Shown here: in pieces, positions 61,201 through 64,000 of the stretch
Position numbering within the stretch: position 1 is the stretch's first letter
How the letters are laid out: each line of letters opens with the position of its first letter
Assembly: GCF_032854445.1 (NCBI RefSeq)
Contig: NC_088296.1
Span: 24,871,604-24,935,603 of the forward strand
Direction: 5' to 3'
Length of the DNA: 64,000 bases
Source of the DNA: Liolophura sinensis
Taxonomy: Eukaryota > Mollusca > Polyplacophora > Chitonida > Chitonidae
The notes under the pieces: generated by a model
Databases searched by the model: none
What the model saw: the letters and a program-made list of their open reading frames with translations, nothing else
Told to the model about the DNA's origin: nothing
Made by a program: the position numbers and the translations under genes

Positions 61201-64000
61201 TACCTACTGGGATATAACTGTGCAAATCAGAAGACATAACTACCCACTGGGATATAACTGTGCAAATCAGGGGACATAACTACCCACTGGGATATAACTG
61301 TGCAAATCAGGGGATATAACTAAACACTGGGATATAAATGTGCAAATCAGGGGACATAACTACCCACTAGGATATAACTGTGCAAATCAGGGGACATAAC
61401 TACCCACTGGGATATAACTGTGCAGATCAGGGGACATAACTACCTACTGGGATATAACTGTGCAAATCCGGGGATATAACTACCCACTGGGATATAACTG
61501 TGCATATCAGGGGACATAACTACCCACTGGGATATAACTGTGCAAATCAGGGGACATGACTACCTACTGGGATATAACTGTGCAAATCAGGGGACATAAC
61601 TACCCACTGGGATATAACTGTGCAAATCAGGGGACATAACTACCCACTGGGATATAACTGTGCATATCAGGGGACATGACTACCCGCTGGGATATAACTG
61701 TGCAAATCAGGGGACATAACTACCCACTAGGATATAACTCTGCATACCAGGGGACTCACTGGGTACAACTGGTAAAGACCCTTTTGAAGAAGTTCTCCTG
61801 CTAAAATTGCTTCAAGAAATACGATGATGTGACATTTCGTTACAACATGCAGATTAGAGATCTGAGTTCCTTTCCATGAAAGGGTCTTGCCTGAGACATG
61901 AAACTGAGCAGTGCTGTTAGTTCATTGTTTAGTTATCCGAGTAAATTGGTAGACCAAGTGCTGTCAGGTGTATTTTCAGTGGTTGGTGTCTTAAGCCATG
62001 GTATCCTAGTGAGGCAGCCCATTTCATGCAAATGTGTGGGCACTAACTCTGACAGAGAAGGCATACTCTTGGTAAGAATAGAAACCCAAAGTGAACAGTC
62101 ACTGTGGAAAAAAGTCAGTCCCAAGAGAGGCCAAGAAGAAATATTTTTCTTTCACTGGTACCCTCTCAAACAACAGTGGCTTTGAAACAAAACATTTTTT
62201 TTTTTACCATTCAAGAAAGCAGTTCCGACTATTTCGATCCATGTCATTTAACCTTGCTTTTAGGACGTACAGGTCTTGACACTAGAATAGCTCTTTAATC
62301 ATGAATGTGAATATGAGTACAGGAGTCATCACATTGTGTAGTGTCTTCAGCATAGTGTTCCAGTGAGGCAGCACATTACGTTGATATTCACACTTATCAC
62401 GTCCCATCATTTACTCATACCTCAGTTTGTAATGGCCTAGTTTATTCATGTCATCAGAGAATAATATTAATTTGGTTGCATCCTTTTTTTTTCTTCTCCA
62501 AATTAGATGGAATGAAGAATGCTACATGTGTTGTATGTGCTGTAGACATAGTTTGTGTATGAAGCATTTTGACTGTCAGTTCTAACAGTTATGCATGCAG
62601 TCATTGCATTTGTGGTTATGACATTGTCAATGTAGACAACCCCTGGCTAAAACATATTTCAGTCAGAAGCAAAATAGTCAGGCTTTCTAAAAGGTATCAT
62701 ACTTTATTCTTTTAAAGAGATTTCACTGAATAACATGTAGAACAAAATGACCATACTGCACAAATGGCTGGTGTGAATGGAGGCAGCCATCTTTAGGTTT
62801 TTATCCAATCAAACACGATGCTATCAGATTGTGCGGCCAAAGCTGTGACGTAGCCTTTACCCATTCACTCCATGAAGTGACATGTGATAAGACAGCATTA
62901 CTGCATAAGACATGATGATAACATTTACAACGATTTATTTACGTGTAGCTGAAGGGTTATATTTCACACAGTTTTGTGAGACAGGTCTGTTTGATTTGCG
63001 GACCACCACAGATGTAAAATCAGTTGATTTACAAGCTGTCAGTGTAAAATTCAACAATGGTATCACAGATTATGTCAGACAGGAACATAGGCCTACTGTC
63101 TTGGCCCAAGCTGCATTCATTTCCCAAGCAGACCTTAAGCCTACTTAGACATACATCATTTGTCATTCATGTTAGCATTTAGTCCACCTGCAGTTGCTAA
63201 ATAACAAATATCAGAGTCAGTGAAAAAAATCACTAGGGATGCCAAAGTTTTATGGAAATGAGAAGATGGCATCTCAATGGACAGTGCTTAAAATTAATCA
63301 AATCTCATGATATATTTTCTCCAAATTTATTAGAACTGGAGAATTTCAATTTGCCTTTTGTCTTTCTTGCGTACAAGGGATGTTTTTTTCTGTTTTCTTT
63401 TATCAAATAGAGTAAAATTATTGAAACACCATGTTTAAGCCGAGGTGCTTTCTCTGACGTGTGCGATAACTAGGTCAGCACTGCTCTCATATCAGAAGCC
63501 ACAGGTACAAAATTGAAGCATAAAATCCGGCGATGATTGGATGCCTAGATCAGCCTCAGTGGTGCTTAGATGTTATATTTTCATTTTTGTCAGAATTGTG
63601 CATGAATACAATTGTACAACAATCCTGTCGTAGTTTGGTAAATATTTAATACGGATCAGAATTACTGGTAGCGGCACAACCCCTCCGAAAGCTATGACCT
63701 TAACCAGGAATCTGAAGGCTACTCATACATTGTATTAAAATTGTACGATGTATAGTAGACCTACTGTATGAACAGTTCAAGCAGTGGAAGAAATCCAGTG
63801 TGTACAGTTTTCAGTTTTCACCATCAAATACTCAATAGAGTATACACAATCATTTATATGTTGAAAACTTGCTTAAAGTGAAAGACAGCACATCACACAT
63901 TGTTTATGACTACCATTCAAAGTATCTTAAACCAACGTCATTTCCAGTATGTCCAATTTCCAAGAAAGCTATTTATCGCCTGGCCCTTCCTCACCAAAGT
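46248..64000 (+). CDS. Secreted LolA-like-domain protein gene, partial (runs off right edge)
   Basis: Coding exons: 46248-46277, 46883-47002, 48193-48310, 50901-51067, 54701-54781, 55436-55516, 58477-58612 and probably 63948-64000. Every junction is GT-AG and phases match, giving about 244 residues before the last, partial exon. Residues 1-19 form a signal peptide (hydrophobic LCVLLIVVGVAL, then PCHG). The mature part starts NPPRLPTLPPQFSLHQEVID, then shows FDYHAKLART, YRYVIDRWQRNC, FDQVATSAAYQYKG, IPVGLSINHYE and MYHIYDFYKGHPERTAFDIK. The opening strand-rich block and the late YDFY...FDI..CF motif resemble the animal extracellular LolA-like family, a lipid-binding-type fold of unknown function. 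That assignment is from memory of the family pattern and moderate at best. NCT and NLT are possible N-glycosylation sites. Confidence 0.8.
46676..46748. repeat. 18-bp tandem repeat (about 4 copies)
   Basis: TGTCAGTTATTATCCAGG-type units in intron 1. Confidence 0.85.
46883..47002 (+). CDS. Secreted-protein gene, exon 2
   Basis: Acceptor GTGGTTACAG, donor ACG/GTGAGT; 120 nt, phase 0 at both ends. It encodes the end of the signal peptide and the start of the mature domain (FSLHQEVIDISGKRLVAST). Confidence 0.9.
47280..47735. mobile_element. Foldback (MITE-like) element, copy 2, in intron 2
   Basis: The left arm has GCATTTGAATATTTGAATAC, GAGCCATATTGACAGTATCT and TCTGACGTCACATCACC. The right arm is the inverse (CTGAGTTCCTAGACTCTGAT, TCAAATGTTTGAATACCTTT). 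It has the same family structure as 42770-43215 and contains a single TGACGTCA. Confidence 0.7.
47870..48188. repeat. Degenerate short repeats ending at the exon 3 acceptor
   Basis: GATAATTTGTCCC-like words recur every 15-25 bp in many variants, up to TTTGTCCCTTTGTTACAG. The last unit supplies the pyrimidine tract of the acceptor. Confidence 0.75.
48193..48310 (+). CDS. Secreted-protein gene, exon 3
   Basis: Acceptor CCTTTGTTACAG, donor ACAG/GTACGC; 118 nt, phase 0 in and phase 1 out. It encodes EIFDYHAKLARTDLVPPP and RPVTIIGDFNT. Confidence 0.92.
48311..50584. other. Intron 3, mostly unique AT-rich DNA
   Basis: No gene or array recognised in this 2.3 kb; a SINE follows at its 3' end. Confidence 0.6.
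50585..50895 (+). mobile_element. SINE, third type, at the 3' end of intron 3
   Basis: GGAGACCCAGGATCAAACCA, GGGTTGGGTCATACCAAACA, GAGCAAGGAAACAGGGCTGG and the tail GCATTAAACCCCAATCATTC with CATTC repeats. The CATTC tail runs to within a few bases of the exon 4 acceptor (TCTCCATGACCAG). Confidence 0.8.
50901..51067 (+). CDS. Secreted-protein gene, exon 4
   Basis: Acceptor CCATGACCAG, donor CAG/GTGAGT; 167 nt, phase 1 in and phase 0 out. It encodes YRYVIDRWQRNCTMGPLTVQ and HSYDLFDQVATSAAYQYKG. The codons are GC-richer than the surrounding introns. Confidence 0.93.
51080..51371 (+). mobile_element. SINE-like fragment of the second type
   Basis: Contains TACGTCACATGTGGGAGCGG and AACTTGCCAGAGGTCGGTAG, matching the SINE at 22790-23060. 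Confidence 0.55.
51372..52052. repeat. Tandem array, 40-bp unit (17 copies), intron 4
   Basis: Unit: GATGGGTTTCCTCAGGGAAT followed by GTTAGACCACACAGCAGCCA. Copies differ at a few fixed positions (GGAAATG, GGCATG, GAGCATG; CAGCAG, CGGCAG). Its open frames are periodic artefacts. Confidence 0.95.
52746..53753. repeat. Tandem array, 48-bp unit (21 copies), intron 4
   Basis: The unit contains GCCTTGTGCACAAACTACAT, ACGTGTTGTACATGTAG and TATAACACCGA. 1008 bp is exactly 21 units; copies are almost identical. The chief variant is GTGCAC in the outer copies and GCGCAC in the inner ones. 48 is divisible by three, so at least three frames stay open; no protein is implied. Each unit has a CTACAT...ATGTAG dyad and one ACGTG. 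Confidence 0.97.
54175..54345 (+). mobile_element. SINE tail fragment, intron 4
   Basis: ATAACTTGCCAAAGGTTGGT and the tail GAAATAAATAAATAAATGA, the second SINE type. Confidence 0.6.
54701..54781 (+). CDS. Secreted-protein gene, exon 5
   Basis: Acceptor TCGTCCACAG, donor GCG/GTATGT; 81 nt, phase 0 both ends. It encodes TQIRNLTVDQWTKSS and EEKVFILA. Too short for ORF calling. Confidence 0.88.
55436..55516 (+). CDS. Secreted-protein gene, exon 6
   Basis: Acceptor TTTCACTTTGACAG, donor GAG/GTAAAC; 81 nt, phase 0 both ends. It encodes HDWTSVSEES and DIPVGLSINHYE. It has the same length as exon 5 but no clear sequence similarity to it. Confidence 0.88.
55655..55895 (+). mobile_element. tRNA-derived SINE, intron 6
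   Basis: GGGGCCTCTGTGGCCAAGAG head, GGCGCTGTGAGTTCATCCAG, GTGGATGGTCATGGGTTTCC, and the tail GTAAAATCAAATAAATT. Confidence 0.88.
56712..56895 (-). mobile_element. tRNA-derived SINE fragment, intron 6
   Basis: TGTATTTGATTGATGTTTTT tail block, GGCAGCCAGCATTATGGTGC, GAAACCCACGACCATCGGCA and CTGCATGTGCTGGACTTGAA. The head is cut off where the 39-bp array begins. Confidence 0.85.
56903..58470. repeat. Tandem array, 39-bp unit (about 40 copies), ending at the exon 7 acceptor
   Basis: Unit: TTTCTATAATCCTGATGATT followed by TGACTATCCCCATGTTGTG. Variants swap CTACCCCC and CTATCCCC, GATGAT and GATAAT. The first part has frame-breaking copies; from 57290 the 13-codon period leaves a long frame that runs into exon 7 out of phase with the gene. 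The last unit merges into the exon 7 acceptor. Confidence 0.96.
58477..58612 (+). CDS. Secreted-protein gene, exon 7
   Basis: Acceptor GTTTCTGTTTTACAG, donor GAAG/GTAAGA; 136 nt, phase 0 in and phase 1 out. It encodes SGVLAFQQMYHIYDFYKGHP and FDIKDCFSFNNEYKTLMFML, the most family-like part of the protein. Confidence 0.93.
58830..61135. mobile_element. Foldback (MITE-like) element, copy 3, containing the 52-bp array
   Basis: The left arm (GGCAAAGAAAACACTAACAT, AAAACTGTGCACAAAAATAG) is inverted at 60955-61090 (ATGAAGTGTATATCAGGTGA and GGCCAAGAAAACACTAAAAT when read on the minus strand). Internal left-arm blocks (GCATTTGGAACTTTGGATTC, GACCATATTGGGACC, GTGACATCACATCA) match copies 1 and 2. The 52-bp array sits between the arms. 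Confidence 0.65.
59134..60955. repeat. Tandem array, 52-bp unit (35 copies) with a CRE palindrome in each unit
   Basis: Unit: GGATGTGACGTCACTGATAC, CCTCTGGGTCACTACAGACC, ACCACAGAATCT. Very homogeneous; common variants are CTTTGGGTC and CTGTGGGTC. TGACGTCA is present in about 33 of 35 units; units near 60440 and 60492 have TGACCTCA. It lies in intron 7 of the secreted-protein gene. Confidence 0.97.
61120..61755. repeat. Tandem array, 40-bp unit (about 15 copies), intron 7
   Basis: Unit: GCAAATCAGGGGACATAACT, ACCCACTGGGATATAACTGT. Variants have GCATATCAG, GACATGACT or GGGATATAACT. Confidence 0.95.
61756..63947. other. Rest of intron 7, no gene recognised
   Basis: Unique, AT-rich. Open frames at 61898-62298 and 62912-63148 carry no recognised domain and no fitting splice sites. 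Confidence 0.55.
63948..64000 (+). CDS. Secreted-protein gene, probable exon 8 (partial)
   Basis: Acceptor ACGTCATTTCCAG. The first two bases complete the phase 1 codon left by exon 7, and the frame reads CPISKKAIYRLALPHQS to the edge without a stop. The match of phase and the lack of any better candidate in 5.3 kb support it, but it is short. Confidence 0.55.

Noticed and set aside
61898-62298. Overlapping frames in intron 7
   Set aside because: No domain and no splice sites that fit phase 1 from exon 7; a better candidate for exon 8 is at 63948.

Overview
The window is eukaryotic nuclear DNA from an animal, most likely a mollusc. The grounds are split genes with GT-AG introns, a TRIM-type RING/B-box gene with metazoan exon structure, a DHHC palmitoyltransferase, many tRNA-derived SINEs ending in an 'AAATAAATAAAT'-type tail, and Penelope-like and Jockey-type retroelement remnants. 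There are no bacterial operons, rRNA or CRISPR. The phylum is an inference from the SINE and retroelement style, not proven here.

Three genes can be supported. (1) A TRIM gene on the minus strand (6965-10213). RING, B-box1 and B-box2 lie in one 663-nt coding exon, followed by 96-, 231- and 23-nt exons that match the classic TRIM coiled-coil layout, and a further exon that ends against a large satellite array. No C-terminal domain is visible. (2) A 283-aa ZDHHC24-like palmitoyltransferase on the minus strand (34664-35515) in a single coding exon. (3) A plus-strand gene for a secreted protein (46248 to the right edge). Seven exons join in frame and there is a probable eighth partial exon at the edge. 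It has a signal peptide and a body that resembles the animal LolA-like extracellular family.

Repeats dominate: roughly a third of the window is tandem arrays. From left to right the units are 70 bp (1-0.9 kb), 42 bp passing into an 82-bp dimer (1.1-6.9 kb), 107 bp (25.9-31.1 kb, split by a retroelement fragment), 56 bp (39.6-42.4 kb), 318 bp (44.7-46.1 kb), 40 bp (51.4-52.1 kb), 48 bp (52.7-53.8 kb), 39 bp (56.9-58.5 kb), 52 bp (59.1-61.0 kb) and 40 bp (61.1-61.8 kb). The last five all lie in introns of the secreted-protein gene. The long open frames in these arrays are by-products of unit lengths divisible by three.

The 11-22 kb stretch is a nest of old insertions. A ~1-2 kb segment occurs three times, and each copy carries a minus-strand splice donor that could define alternative untranslated first exons of the TRIM gene. 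A Jockey-type LINE is present as gag and reverse-transcriptase wreckage. A Penelope-like element lies between those LINE parts, with ~100-bp inverted termini and a 13-bp direct repeat at its edges; both termini carry a hammerhead-ribozyme-like motif. A second Penelope family at 29.6 and 32.5-33.2 kb carries its own hammerhead-like motif.

The most unusual structure is at 58.8-61.1 kb. About 35 copies of a 52-bp unit, nearly all with the palindrome TGACGTCA (a full cAMP-response element), have expanded inside the loop of a foldback (MITE-like) element that has two relatives elsewhere in the window.
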